DNA of 18,151 nt from Muribaculaceae bacterium (GCA_016287065.1 JAEEVB010000013.1:1-18151); one strand, 5' to 3'; counted from the first letter of the stretch, positions 1 to 7,344 are shown. Notes: generated by a model from the sequence alone, not told the origin. A program made the numbers and translations.

Positions 1-1
1 T

Positions 2-433
2 ATGCTGTTCCAGGTCGATGGCGACATCACACGTCTGCAGTGCCCCTTCATGGACACCCCCGAGGTTGTGAAAGTGTGCGACTTCATCAAGCAGCAGGAA
101 GATCGCGACCTCAACGTGAATCACGAGCAGTGTTACCAGTTGCCCGAATACGTCGTGTCTAACGATGATGGCGGTGTTGGTGGCGACTACTCGGGCGAGG
201 GAGGTAACCTCAACGACCGCGATTCCCTCTTCGAGGAGGCAGCCAAGTGGATTGTGCAGAGTGGCGCCACTGCTTCAACCTCTTCGCTCCAGCGCCGTTA
301 TCAGATTGGTTACAACCGTGCTGGTCGCATCATGGACCAGATGGAGGCTGCCGGCATCGTTGGACCCTCGCAGGGTGGCAAACCCCGCAAGGTGCTCCTT
401 ACGCCCATGGATATTGACCAACTTTTCATGTAA
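2..433 (+). CDS. ftsK: DNA translocase FtsK, C-terminal fragment (5' end outside window)
   Basis: This is the last 143 codons of an FtsK-family DNA pump, a membrane-anchored hexameric motor that moves chromosome DNA at the division septum and activates dimer resolution. The opening residues (MLFQVDGD, then RLQCPFMDTPEVVKVCDFI) fit the end of the RecA-like motor domain, so the first ATG is an internal methionine and the gene continues upstream of the window. After an acidic, glycine-rich linker (about residues 50-72) comes the gamma winged-helix domain (about 74-140), with the signature SSLQRRYQIGYNRAGRIMDQ followed by EAAGIVGP. In known FtsK proteins this domain reads polarity sequences on the chromosome. 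The gene ends with TAA, and the LolA-like gene follows after 62 bases with its own promoter candidate. The family call is very secure. Confidence 0.95.
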   Translation: MLFQVDGDITRLQCPFMDTPEVVKVCDFIKQQEDRDLNVNHEQCYQLPEYVVSNDDGGVGGDYSGEGGNLNDRDSLFEEAAKWIVQSGATASTSSLQRRYQIGYNRAGRIMDQMEAAGIVGPSQGGKPRKVLLTPMDIDQLFM

Positions 434-461
434 CTTTTCTTGGTTAGCGCAGTCTAAATGA

Positions 462-489
462 TTGACGATAACTAAGACGCTTATATTTG
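462..489 (+). promoter_or_regulatory. Candidate Bacteroidota-type promoter of the LolA-like gene
   Basis: A TTG (462-464, within TTGAC) lies 17 bases before TATATTTG (482-489), which matches the -7 consensus TAnnTTTG. The gap is a little shorter than the usual 19-21. The -7 element ends only 6 bases before the ATG at 496, so transcription from here would give almost no 5' leader. The -7 match is exact and the -33 match is partial. Confidence 0.5.
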
Positions 490-495
490 TTTTTG

Positions 496-1077
496 ATGAA
501 GAAATTATTTTCACTCATACTTATCTTTGCGGCCATATCGGTTCAGGCACAGAATGCCACAGCCGTTTTCGACAAGATGGTGGCCGCTTTCAAGGCTGGA
601 GGCACCATCAGCGCAAGCTACTCGATGAATGGCTCTAAGGGAACTATCGTGATGCAGGGTGCCAAATTCCGCATTCTGGCTAACGACGTGAAATCGTGGT
701 TCAACGGCAAGACCCAGTGGACCTACTCCGACCAGACCGGTGAGGTGAACATCATCGACCCCACCGCTCAAGACCTGCAGATGACCAATCCGCTCGCGGC
801 CGCCAAGTCGCTCAAGGATGCCTTTGCCATGACTTCGCTCAAGGCCAAGTCGGGTTATGCCATCAAACTCTCTCCCAAGAAGAAAGGCAATGTGAAATCA
901 ATCACGCTCTACATCTCCAAGGCCTATGTGCTCACTGCAGCCGACTATGTGACTAATAATGGAACTTATAAACTCAAACTCACCAATTATAAGACGAAGC
1001 AGAGCTATCCTGCCTCAACCTTTGTCTTCGACAAGAAACTGGTGCCTGCCGGTACCGAGGTGGTGGATTTGCGCTAA
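496..1077 (+). CDS. LolA-like periplasmic outer-membrane lipoprotein carrier
   Basis: The product is a 193-residue exported protein resembling LolA, the periplasmic chaperone that carries lipoproteins from the LolCDE complex to the outer membrane. The start is placed at the ATG at 496 because it opens a clean signal peptide (MKKLFSLILIF..., predicted cleavage after VQA at residue 18); an upstream in-frame TTG at 487 would add only three residues. The mature part alternates short beta strands of LolA type, such as SYSMNGSKGTIVMQGAKFRI followed by VKSWFNGKTQWTYS, and ends in a strand FVFDKKLVPAGTEVVDLR. The FtsK / LolA-like / thioredoxin reductase order is familiar in Bacteroidales, which supports the call. 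Bacteroidota LolA proteins diverge from E. coli LolA, so the family is clear but the exact cargo is not. Confidence 0.85.
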   Translation: MKKLFSLILIFAAISVQAQNATAVFDKMVAAFKAGGTISASYSMNGSKGTIVMQGAKFRILANDVKSWFNGKTQWTYSDQTGEVNIIDPTAQDLQMTNPLAAAKSLKDAFAMTSLKAKSGYAIKLSPKKKGNVKSITLYISKAYVLTAADYVTNNGTYKLKLTNYKTKQSYPASTFVFDKKLVPAGTEVVDLR

Positions 1078-1083
1078 TCTCAA

Positions 1084-1155
1084 ATTTCCCGGATTTCCCG
1101 GATTTCCCAGATTTCCCAGATTTCCCGGATTTCCCAGAATTCCCCGAAGTCCCAT
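1084..1155 (+). repeat. Tandem 9-bp repeat (ATTTCCCRG), about eight units
   Basis: Six units of ATTTCCC(G/A)G run without interruption from 1084 to 1137, followed by two degenerate units, AATTCCCCG (1138-1146) and AAGTCCCAT (1147-1155). The third-last base of each unit alternates between G and A. The array begins seven bases after the stop codon of the LolA-like gene and ends 71 bases before trxB. Because the unit is 9 bases, any frame through it stays open, but no start signal suggests it is translated. Confidence 0.95.
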
Positions 1156-1172
1156 AAAACCCAAAAATCCAT

Positions 1173-1188
1173 AAGACCCTAAGGTCTT
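1173..1188 (+). other. Small stem-loop upstream of trxB
   Basis: AAGACC (1173-1178) and GGTCTT (1183-1188) form a perfect 6-bp stem with a 4-base loop, CTAA. It is not followed by a T-run, so it is a poor intrinsic terminator. It may only influence the stability of a LolA-like/trxB transcript. Evidence is the inverted repeat alone. Confidence 0.35.
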
Positions 1189-1226
1189 CAAGACGTCAGA
1201 CGAAAAAAAGAAAAACTCTCAAAGAT

Positions 1227-2168
1227 ATGGAAATTGAAAAAGTAAAATGCTTGATTGTGGGCTCTGGCCCAGCCGGTTACACCGCTGCCATCTATCTGGC
1301 ACGAGCCAATGTGAAGAGCGTGCTCTACAGTGGACCTCTACCCGGTGGACAACTCACACAGACCACTGCCATCGAAAACTTCCCCGGTTTCCCCGATGGC
1401 GTTGATGGCTTCAACCTCATGGACCTCATGCGCCAGCAGGCCGTGAATGTGGGCGCCGACTTGCGCACCGGTGTGGTGACCGATGTCGACCTCTCTCAGC
1501 GGCCATTCAGCGTCACCATCGATGGCGAGAAGCACCTCGAAGCCGATACCCTCATCATCGCTACCGGTGCCTCGGCCAAGTATCTGGGGCTCGACGACGA
1601 GAAGAAGTATGCTGGCATGGGGGTCTCGGCATGTGCCACCTGCGATGGCTTCTTCTACCGCAAGAAGGTGGTGGCCGTAGTGGGCGGTGGCGACACTGCC
1701 TGTGAGGAGGCCGATTACCTGAGCAATCTGGCATCAAAAGTCTACATGATTGTGCGCAAGCCCTATCTCCGTGCCTCGGCTGCCATGCAGAAGCGTGTCA
1801 TGGAGAAGGAGAATATCGAGATCCTTTTCAATACCAACACCCGTGGCCTCTTTGGCGACAACGGGGTGGAGGGCGCACATCTGGTCAAGTTCTTGGGCAC
1901 CCCCGAGGAACAGGAGTTCGATATTGCCATCGACGGTTTCTTCCTGGCTATCGGACATCAGCCTAACACCGCTTTCCTCAAGGGTCAACTGCAACTCGAC
2001 GATGCCGGCTACATCGTTATTCCAGGCAAAACCACTGCTACGAGCGTCGAGGGTGTTTTTGCTGCCGGTGATGTTGCCGATCCACGCTATCGTCAGGCTA
2101 TTGCTGCTGCCGGAACAGGTTGTCGCGCGGCTCTCGATGCCGAGAAATTCCTGGCTCAGCAATCTTGA
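1227..2168 (+). CDS. trxB: Thioredoxin-disulfide reductase
   Basis: This 313-residue flavoenzyme reduces thioredoxin with NADPH through FAD and a redox-active cysteine pair in the cytoplasm. All landmarks of the low-molecular-weight bacterial family are visible. The FAD dinucleotide site is GSGPAGYTAAIYLARA near the N terminus, the active-site pair is in CATCDG (about residues 136-141), the NADPH fold is VVGGGDTACEEADYL (about 151-165), and the second FAD segment is EGVFAAGDVAD near residues 272-282. Length is normal for the family. The ATG at 1227 is preceded by an A-rich leader and is the only sensible start, since the FAD motif begins ten residues later. No TAnnTTTG element was found in the gap before it, so it may be cotranscribed with the LolA-like gene. 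No strong terminator is seen after it. Confidence 0.97.
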   Translation: MEIEKVKCLIVGSGPAGYTAAIYLARANVKSVLYSGPLPGGQLTQTTAIENFPGFPDGVDGFNLMDLMRQQAVNVGADLRTGVVTDVDLSQRPFSVTIDGEKHLEADTLIIATGASAKYLGLDDEKKYAGMGVSACATCDGFFYRKKVVAVVGGGDTACEEADYLSNLASKVYMIVRKPYLRASAAMQKRVMEKENIEILFNTNTRGLFGDNGVEGAHLVKFLGTPEEQEFDIAIDGFFLAIGHQPNTAFLKGQLQLDDAGYIVIPGKTTATSVEGVFAAGDVADPRYRQAIAAAGTGCRAALDAEKFLAQQS

Positions 2169-2242
2169 TTTTCTCTCATGACCCATTAGGGTAGGGCAAC
2201 ATGGTTTTCTTTATGTGCTTCCCACTATTTTTGGTTGTTAAT

Positions 2243-2300
2243 AAAAAAATCAAAAAAAAAATTGAAAAAAAAACCGAAAAAGTTGTTCTATTAAAAAAAA
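2243..2300 (+). other. Phased A-tracts upstream of the first secreted-protein promoter
   Basis: Runs of A occur at 2243-2249, 2252-2261, 2265-2273, 2277-2281 and 2293-2300. The centres of the first four are about 10, 12 and 10 bases apart, close to one helical turn. Phased A-tracts are known to curve DNA and can stimulate promoters as upstream elements. They lie just before and across the -33 region of the promoter at 2283-2314. Curvature is inferred, not measured. Confidence 0.5.
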
Positions 2301-2314
2301 TATGCTTACCTTTG
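2283..2314 (+). promoter_or_regulatory. Bacteroidota-type promoter of the first secreted paralogue
   Basis: TTG at 2283-2285 is separated by 21 bases from TACCTTTG at 2307-2314, an exact match to TAnnTTTG. Transcription would begin near 2320 and leave a leader of about 110 bases before the ATG at 2432. The sequence around the -7 box (ATGCTTACCTTTG) nearly repeats at the promoter of the second paralogue. Confidence 0.7.
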
Positions 2315-2431
2315 TCAAATAAAAGGTGCTCTATACTTTGATTTTTTATCGGTATTGTGCCCGATTATCTATGATTTGTAATTAACTAATTGTAATTAAT
2401 AAATTTATTAACTCTTAAAAATCAATTGATT

Positions 2432-3157
2432 ATGAAGATTAAATCTTTACTCTTTACTGCTTTTGCAGTTTGTTCTTTGGCAGCATCAGCTGAGCTGGCT
2501 TCGACAACTAATCTGTCGCATGCTGTCATTAACGAAGGTGGTAGCGTGAAAGCCGGTGAAGTCGCTTATGTGGCTGTTACTGTGACCAACCCCGATGTTC
2601 AGTATGCTTCTATTGAAGCTCACTACACTTTCCCCGCAGGCTGGACTGCAGTTGAGTTCTCGCAGGCTGATGCTGGTATTGGCACCAAGACTAAAAAAGC
2701 TTTTGTTCAAATTATTCCTGAAAGCCGTGCCGACGAAACCGACAACCACGATGCATTCTCTGCAACAGGTGCTGTTCCTACTGAGGATCCCACTGCTTAT
2801 GGATGGGTTTTGATGAGCCTTGCTAACGAACAGATCGAAACTGGCGACGATGCTCTCCTCGTTTTCGCAGTTCAGGTTCCTGAAGATGCTCCTGCTGGCG
2901 ACAACGCTATTCAAGTGACTGGCCAGGCCTTCTCTACCGGTATTCCCGATGATCCCGCTGATGGCGAGCTCGATGACACTACTTTCAACATTTCAGTGAC
3001 TACCGCTGTTAACGACGTTAACGCTACTAAGACTGTTGCTGGTGTGAAGTACTTCAACCTCGCTGGTGTTGAGAGCAATGTGCCCTTCGACGGCGTGAAC
3101 GTAGTGGTTACTACTTACACCGATGGCACTAAGGCTGCTAGCAAAGTTATCAAATAA
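2432..3157 (+). CDS. Secreted cohesin-like beta-sandwich protein, paralogue 1 (function unknown)
   Basis: The product has 241 residues and I cannot name its function. The ATG at 2432 opens a typical signal peptide (MKIKSLLFTAFAVCSLAASA, cleavage expected near residue 20). The mature protein is acidic and looks like one beta sandwich: EVAYVAVTVTNPDVQYASIE followed by YTFPAGW resembles the opening strands of cohesin-type domains (weak, by eye). A conserved central block reads DAGIGTK, then DETD and DAFS, and a second strand set is DDALLVFAVQVPEDAPAG. The C-terminal 42 residues (KTVAGVKYFNLAG... to KVIK) form a separate conserved tail, 32 of 42 identical to the neighbouring paralogue; such tails occur in many Bacteroidales exported proteins. 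No catalytic motif or cysteine pair is seen in the mature part. It has its own promoter and terminator. A carbohydrate-binding or adhesive role is possible but unproven. Confidence 0.85.
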   Translation: MKIKSLLFTAFAVCSLAASAELASTTNLSHAVINEGGSVKAGEVAYVAVTVTNPDVQYASIEAHYTFPAGWTAVEFSQADAGIGTKTKKAFVQIIPESRADETDNHDAFSATGAVPTEDPTAYGWVLMSLANEQIETGDDALLVFAVQVPEDAPAGDNAIQVTGQAFSTGIPDDPADGELDDTTFNISVTTAVNDVNATKTVAGVKYFNLAGVESNVPFDGVNVVVTTYTDGTKAASKVIK

Positions 3158-3183
3158 GATTTTCTCTTATTGATTTAAATCAC

Positions 3184-3216
3184 AAAAGGCTTTCGCCCAT
3201 GGGCGAGAGCCTTTTT
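3184..3216 (+). terminator. Strong intrinsic terminator after paralogue 1
   Basis: AAAAGGC...CGCC (from 3184) pairs with GGCGAGAGCCTTTT (ending 3215) in a 14-bp stem containing one G-T pair and closed by a CATG loop, followed by further Ts. The hairpin starts 26 bases after the stop codon. It separates the two paralogues into independent transcription units. Confidence 0.92.
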
Positions 3217-3234
3217 CTTTTATGTGCAAATAAT

Positions 3235-3266
3235 TTTGCATTTCATGAAAATTATGCTTATCTTTG
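3235..3266 (+). promoter_or_regulatory. Bacteroidota-type promoter of the second secreted paralogue
   Basis: TTTG at 3235-3238 is followed after 20 bases by TATCTTTG at 3259-3266. Both boxes and the spacing match the Bacteroidota -33/-7 consensus. Transcription would start near 3272, leaving a leader of about 55 bases. The flanking ATGCTTATCTTTG differs by one base from the same stretch at paralogue 1. Confidence 0.8.
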
Positions 3267-3327
3267 CCTTTTGTGATAGTGACACATTAATATATTATTT
3301 GATAACCACCTTTAAACATTCACCGTT

Positions 3328-4056
3328 ATGAAACTGAAATCTTTACTGCTGTTTGCCTTGCTCGCCTTTGCTGCTAAGCCTGCATTTGCTGCCGACGGCA
3401 ATCTCGACCCGTCGACAAAGATTTCGTTTGAGGTCATCGACCCCGAGTCGGTGCAGCCTGGCGAAGTGGCTTTTGTGAAACTTGTCTTCACCAATCCTGA
3501 AGTGGAATATGCCTCTATTCAGTGCTATTTCGACTATCCCGAAGGCTGGACTCCTGAGAAATTTTCGGCCGAGGATGCTGGTATTGGTACCAAAGGGAAA
3601 AAGTCGTTTGTGCTCCTGGTGCCCGAAGGCCGTCTTGACGAAACCGACGAGTACGATGCCTTCTCGGTGATTGCTAATGAGCCCGACGACGCTTCGTTCC
3701 GCATCTATGTGTGTGATGCCGAGGATCAGGGAAAACGCATTCCCGTGGGCGACGACGCCCTGCTGGTCTTTGCTGTGATGATTCCCGAGGAGGTGAGCGA
3801 TAATACCGATATTTTTGTGCACGACATCTGGCTTTCTACCGGCAATCCCGATGGCGAAGGAGATGGCGCTATCGAACCTTTCACCTTCAACATCTTCTCT
3901 ACGCCCGTCTATGACCTGCACACCGACAAGACGGTGGCCAGTGTGCTTTACTACAACCTGGCTGGTATAGAAAGTGTTAAGCCCTTCGACGGTGTGAATG
4001 TGATGGTAACCACCTACACCGACGGCACCCGTGTCGCTAGCAAAGTGCTTAAATAA
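3328..4056 (+). CDS. Secreted cohesin-like beta-sandwich protein, paralogue 2 (function unknown)
   Basis: This 242-residue protein is a clear tandem paralogue of the preceding gene and has the same layout. It begins with a signal peptide (MKLKSLLLFALLAFAAKPAFA, cleavage near residue 21), then a strand-rich domain (EVAFVKLVFTNPEVEYASIQ, YFDYPEGW), the shared DAGIGTKGKKSF / DETDEYDAFS block, a DDALLVFAVMIPEE strand, and the tail KTVASVLYYNLAG... ending KVLK. Differences cluster in the middle, where it has FRIYVCDAEDQGKR in place of the other copy's AYGWVLMSLANEQ. It is even more acidic than its partner. The start is fixed by the signal peptide and by the promoter 60 bases upstream. Role unknown; surface binding or adhesion is a guess from the fold impression only. 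Confidence 0.85.
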   Translation: MKLKSLLLFALLAFAAKPAFAADGNLDPSTKISFEVIDPESVQPGEVAFVKLVFTNPEVEYASIQCYFDYPEGWTPEKFSAEDAGIGTKGKKSFVLLVPEGRLDETDEYDAFSVIANEPDDASFRIYVCDAEDQGKRIPVGDDALLVFAVMIPEEVSDNTDIFVHDIWLSTGNPDGEGDGAIEPFTFNIFSTPVYDLHTDKTVASVLYYNLAGIESVKPFDGVNVMVTTYTDGTRVASKVLK

Positions 4057-4084
4057 GAATATTCAATTTTGATGATTAACTCAT

Positions 4085-4120
4085 AAAAGGCTTTCGCCAT
4101 CACGGCGATAGCCTTTTTTT
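4085..4120 (+). terminator. Strong intrinsic terminator after paralogue 2
   Basis: AAAAGGCT (4085-4092) pairs with AGCCTTTT (4110-4117). After one T-T mismatch, TCGCC (4094-4098) pairs with GGCGA (4104-4108) around an ATCAC loop, and a T-run follows. Its left arm (ATAAAAGGCTTTCGCC) is nearly the same as that of the terminator after paralogue 1, so the terminator seems to have been copied with the gene. Confidence 0.92.
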
Positions 4121-4122
4121 GT

Positions 4123-4170
4123 GCCCTGACGCAGCCTCTGGTCATGTTGCGAGGGCCTTTGGTTTTTTTT
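4123..4170 (+). terminator. Possible second, weaker terminator hairpin
   Basis: GCCCT (4123-4127) and CGCA (4130-4133), separated by a GA bulge, can pair with TGCG (4148-4151) and AGGGC (4152-4156) around a 14-base loop. Eight Ts follow at 4163-4170. The bulge, large loop and offset T-run make this a weak candidate, perhaps a backup insulating the downstream operon. Confidence 0.35.
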
Positions 4171-4202
4171 AACGTGGTTTACAACAATTTATGAGGGGCA
4201 AT

Positions 4203-4235
4203 GTGTGAAAATATGGATTATTCGTGTTAAATTTG
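4203..4235 (+). promoter_or_regulatory. Candidate promoter of the srfB-srfC operon
   Basis: TAAATTTG at 4228-4235 matches the -7 consensus TAnnTTTG exactly. The -33 region is poor: only TGTG at 4203-4206 sits at the right distance. Transcription would begin near 4241, leaving an A/T-rich leader of about 60 bases before the ATG at 4302. A weak -33 box suggests low or activator-dependent expression, which is an inference. Confidence 0.5.
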
Positions 4236-4301
4236 TGGTTATTATTATAAATAAGGTGTGATTTACCGCAATTCTTAATGATTCTAATGAACTAATTAAT
4301 C

Positions 4302-7300
4302 ATGGAGTACTCTTATATTGCTAATTCGGGCATTCAGCTCATCTCATTTCCTGTTGAGATCGATTCTCAAGAAATATTCAAGAAGTGGTTCCGCGAGTGG
4401 TATGATAAAGACCAGGGGCTCTATCACCTCGATGTGCTCGAGTGCATCGACGACGAGGGACGTTCAGTTTTCTATTCCCAGAAAGACCTCTACGACAACG
4501 GCTACCTCGCCAAGGGTGCTAAAAACCTCGATGCCGCTCAAATTGAGCGCGATGGCTTCATCAAGCCCATTGCCATCGACTATGGCACTGGCGAATTGAC
4601 CGAGGAAATCTACAAGATGTCATTCTCCGATACGTCCAACAAGCTCCCGAACCTCATCAACGAGTGGCTGCCTGTGCCTTACTTCAAGCTGCGCACCGCA
4701 GGCGTGTTTGAGCTAGGCCCCTTCAACTGGGTGCGATGCAAGCTCATTTCTCGTGGCGAGGAAGAGGGGAAACTCAAGTTCCACGTGATTCTCGCCATCG
4801 ACACGCGTGTCGACTACACTAAAGGTAAATATGCCGAGTCGCCTGTCTTCTCCGACAAGTTCCAGAACGAGATAGAATTTGAGGTATGTTCTAACGACAT
4901 ACTGCTCACACAGTATTGCTCGGCTTCTAACGAGAAATGCAGTTATATCGACGACTATCTGCGCCGACTCGTGCATCCGGGCGTGCGCAGCGTGGGTGCC
5001 ATTCGCAACGAGAAGCATCGCATGTCATACATCTCATCCTACTTTTTCTTGATGAGCTATATAGCGCAGAAGGCCAAGTTCCCCAAGCTCAAGCTGCTGC
5101 GCGACAACGATGTGGAGCGGCTCAACGTCGACATGATTGTGGATATAGGCAACTCCCGCACCACAGCGCTGCTTGTAGAGGGTCCGCGTCGCCAGGATTT
5201 CAAGTCAATCGATCGTCTGCGACTGCAAGACTACACACGCCTCATAACCGATGGCGAGAATCCGCAGTTGCTGCAATATGAAGGAGCCTTCGACATGCGT
5301 GTCGCTTTCCGCAAAGTGGACTTCGGCGACTGTGGCATGAACGAGACCAAGCAGTTCACTTATCCCAGCCTGTTGCGACTGGGTAAAGAAGCCAATTATC
5401 TGATTCATTCCACTGTAGAGGCCGAGCTCACGAGCGATATGCTCTCGACCTATTCCAGCCCCAAGCGCTACCTGTGGGATGGCAAGCGCAACAAGCAGGA
5501 ATGGGAATATCTGGTATTGGAAGGTGAGAAAAACAAGCACATCTTGGAACTCAAGGGTATTACCGACCACCTCACCGACGATGGACGCGTTGACCTGGAG
5601 CATGGTGGTGGCACACACTACTACTCGCGCCGTTCGCTCATGACTTTCTCCTTCCTGGAGATGCTGGCGCAGGCGCGCAACCAGATCAATAGTCCCGATT
5701 ATCGCACCTATCATGGCAAGGCATCGATGCCCAGGCGCATCAAGCGCATCATCATCACTTGTCCCACCACCATGTCAAAGACCGAGCGTTTTGCATTGGT
5801 TAACTGTGCCCGCGATGCGCAGAAGCTCATCGCCAACTTCTATGGCGATAGCGAGCCGGTCGACATCGTTCCCGTCTACAAGAACCGCAACGACGACGAG
5901 CCGGTGTGGTATTACGACGAGGCCACCTGTTCGCAGCTCGTCTATATGTATGCCGAGGTGGGTTACAAGTATAAGGGCAATTGCGACGAGTTCTTCAAAC
6001 TCTATGGCAAGGAGAAGAATGGCAAGCCATGTCTCACCGTGGGCTCGCTTGATATTGGTGCAGGCACGTCCGATCTTATGATATGCGACTATACCTTCAA
6101 GAAGGACCCCGTCACCACCCTCATCCCCGACCCGGTGTTCTACGACAGTTTCTATTATGCTGGCGACGATATGCTCAAGTCGCTGATTCAAGGGCTCATC
6201 ATCGAGGGCCCGAACTCGGCAATCCGGAAGAATTTGCCCGAAATGAGTGCCGACGACTTCCGACAGCTCATGAAGAACTTCTTCGGTCATGACTATGCCG
6301 AGCAGTCGATGCACAATCGCATCATGCGTCGCGACTTCAACCTGCAGGTGTCAGTGCCACTCATGTACCACTTCTTGCAGTTGCTCGCCGACGGCAGTGC
6401 CGATTGCACGGTGCACTACAAGGACGTGTGGGAGGGTAATGAACCCAATCCTATGGTGCTTGAGCGATTCACCGATCACTTTGGTCTCGACCTTAAGCAA
6501 CTTGAGTGGAACTTTGTGGCCGATGAGGTGGCGAAGATTGTGACTCGCTCCTTCGATGAACTGCTCAAAAAGGTGGCAGCCATCATGTTCACATATCGCT
6601 GCGATATAGTCATCCTCTCGGGTCGTCCAACGGCATTGAAACCCATTCGTGACATCTTCCTCAAGTACTATACTGTGGCTCCCGACCGCCTCATCACTCT
6701 CAACGACTACTATGCCGGCGACTGGTATCCCAGCCAGAACACTGGCTACATCAAGGATACCAAGACGGTGGTGGTGCTCGGTGCTGCTATTGGCTACTAC
6801 GCTACCGACGGTTCCATGTTCGAGAACTTTGTACTCGACTCGTCACTGCTGGCCGAGAAACTCAAGTCGGTGGTGAATTACATCGAGACACCTCCGCTCA
6901 ACAACGATAAGTATGTGGTGCAACCTCACAAGAACAATGGCGACATCATTGTCAAGGCTCTCCCCACTTTCTTGAGCGTGAAGCAGGTAGACATCGACGC
7001 CTATCCCTCACGTCAACTCTATGCCATCGACTTCAACTACGATTTGATGATGGAATCCATTCGTCGTCGCATGGAAGATGAAGGACAGGACATCATCGAT
7101 GCCGTTGTGGTGGCTAAGCTCAATGAAGATTGTGAACGCCTGCGTCATCGCATGCCTTTCAGGGTTACACTTGAGCGCGATCCCAACGATCGTGAGAACA
7201 TAGAGATTTCTTCAATCACCGATGTGAACGGAAATGACGTGCCACCGCGCGACATCGAAATCATGATTCAGAGTCTGGGCGCTTCTGATTGCTACTGGCT

Positions 7301-7325
7301 CGATTCAGGTGAATTTAACTTCTAA
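4302..7325 (+). CDS. srfB: SrfB-family protein with actin/Hsp70-fold ATPase core
   Basis: This 1007-residue soluble protein opens the operon. Three landmarks of the actin/Hsp70/sugar-kinase ATPase superfamily appear in the right order. Phosphate-1 is MIVDIGNSRTTALLVEG (D281), phosphate-2 is SLDIGAGTSDLMICDY (D584), and the adenosine segment is DIVILSGRPTAL (768-779). About 275 residues precede the core and are of unknown fold. No signal peptide or membrane helix is seen, so it should be cytoplasmic. Size, ATPase core and pairing with the SrfC-like gene fit the SrfB family, first named in Salmonella srfABC as SsrB-regulated genes. The ATG at 4302 is 67 bases after a -7 element. The next gene starts 19 bases after its stop. 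What the ATPase acts on is unknown; a chaperone-like or switch role is inferred from the fold. An Hsp70-fold protein of another family is the alternative. Confidence 0.8.
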   Translation: MEYSYIANSGIQLISFPVEIDSQEIFKKWFREWYDKDQGLYHLDVLECIDDEGRSVFYSQKDLYDNGYLAKGAKNLDAAQIERDGFIKPIAIDYGTGELTEEIYKMSFSDTSNKLPNLINEWLPVPYFKLRTAGVFELGPFNWVRCKLISRGEEEGKLKFHVILAIDTRVDYTKGKYAESPVFSDKFQNEIEFEVCSNDILLTQYCSASNEKCSYIDDYLRRLVHPGVRSVGAIRNEKHRMSYISSYFFLMSYIAQKAKFPKLKLLRDNDVERLNVDMIVDIGNSRTTALLVEGPRRQDFKSIDRLRLQDYTRLITDGENPQLLQYEGAFDMRVAFRKVDFGDCGMNETKQFTYPSLLRLGKEANYLIHSTVEAELTSDMLSTYSSPKRYLWDGKRNKQEWEYLVLEGEKNKHILELKGITDHLTDDGRVDLEHGGGTHYYSRRSLMTFSFLEMLAQARNQINSPDYRTYHGKASMPRRIKRIIITCPTTMSKTERFALVNCARDAQKLIANFYGDSEPVDIVPVYKNRNDDEPVWYYDEATCSQLVYMYAEVGYKYKGNCDEFFKLYGKEKNGKPCLTVGSLDIGAGTSDLMICDYTFKKDPVTTLIPDPVFYDSFYYAGDDMLKSLIQGLIIEGPNSAIRKNLPEMSADDFRQLMKNFFGHDYAEQSMHNRIMRRDFNLQVSVPLMYHFLQLLADGSADCTVHYKDVWEGNEPNPMVLERFTDHFGLDLKQLEWNFVADEVAKIVTRSFDELLKKVAAIMFTYRCDIVILSGRPTALKPIRDIFLKYYTVAPDRLITLNDYYAGDWYPSQNTGYIKDTKTVVVLGAAIGYYATDGSMFENFVLDSSLLAEKLKSVVNYIETPPLNNDKYVVQPHKNNGDIIVKALPTFLSVKQVDIDAYPSRQLYAIDFNYDLMMESIRRRMEDEGQDIIDAVVVAKLNEDCERLRHRMPFRVTLERDPNDRENIEISSITDVNGNDVPPRDIEIMIQSLGASDCYWLDSGEFNF

Positions 7326-7344
7326 TCTTATAAATATCAAGAAG

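Noticed and set aside
959..1174. Open frame through the 9-bp repeat that would encode a Phe-Pro-rich repetitive peptide
   Set aside because: It begins inside the LolA-like gene in another frame and exists only because the 9-base unit has no stop codon; there is no start signal.
2189..2196. GGGTAGGG, an exact match to the E. coli FtsK-orienting sequence GGGNAGGG, near ftsK
   Set aside because: A seven-specified-base motif is expected about twice by chance on both strands of a window this long, and the recognition sequence in Bacteroidales need not be that of E. coli.
2426..2431. Upstream TTG start for the first secreted protein
   Set aside because: The ATG two codons later gives the standard MK-type signal peptide, matching its paralogue.
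7309..7344. Upstream GTG start for the SrfC-like gene overlapping srfB
   Set aside because: The added twelve residues are low-complexity, and the ATG at 7345 has the same A-rich spacing as the other starts in the operon.
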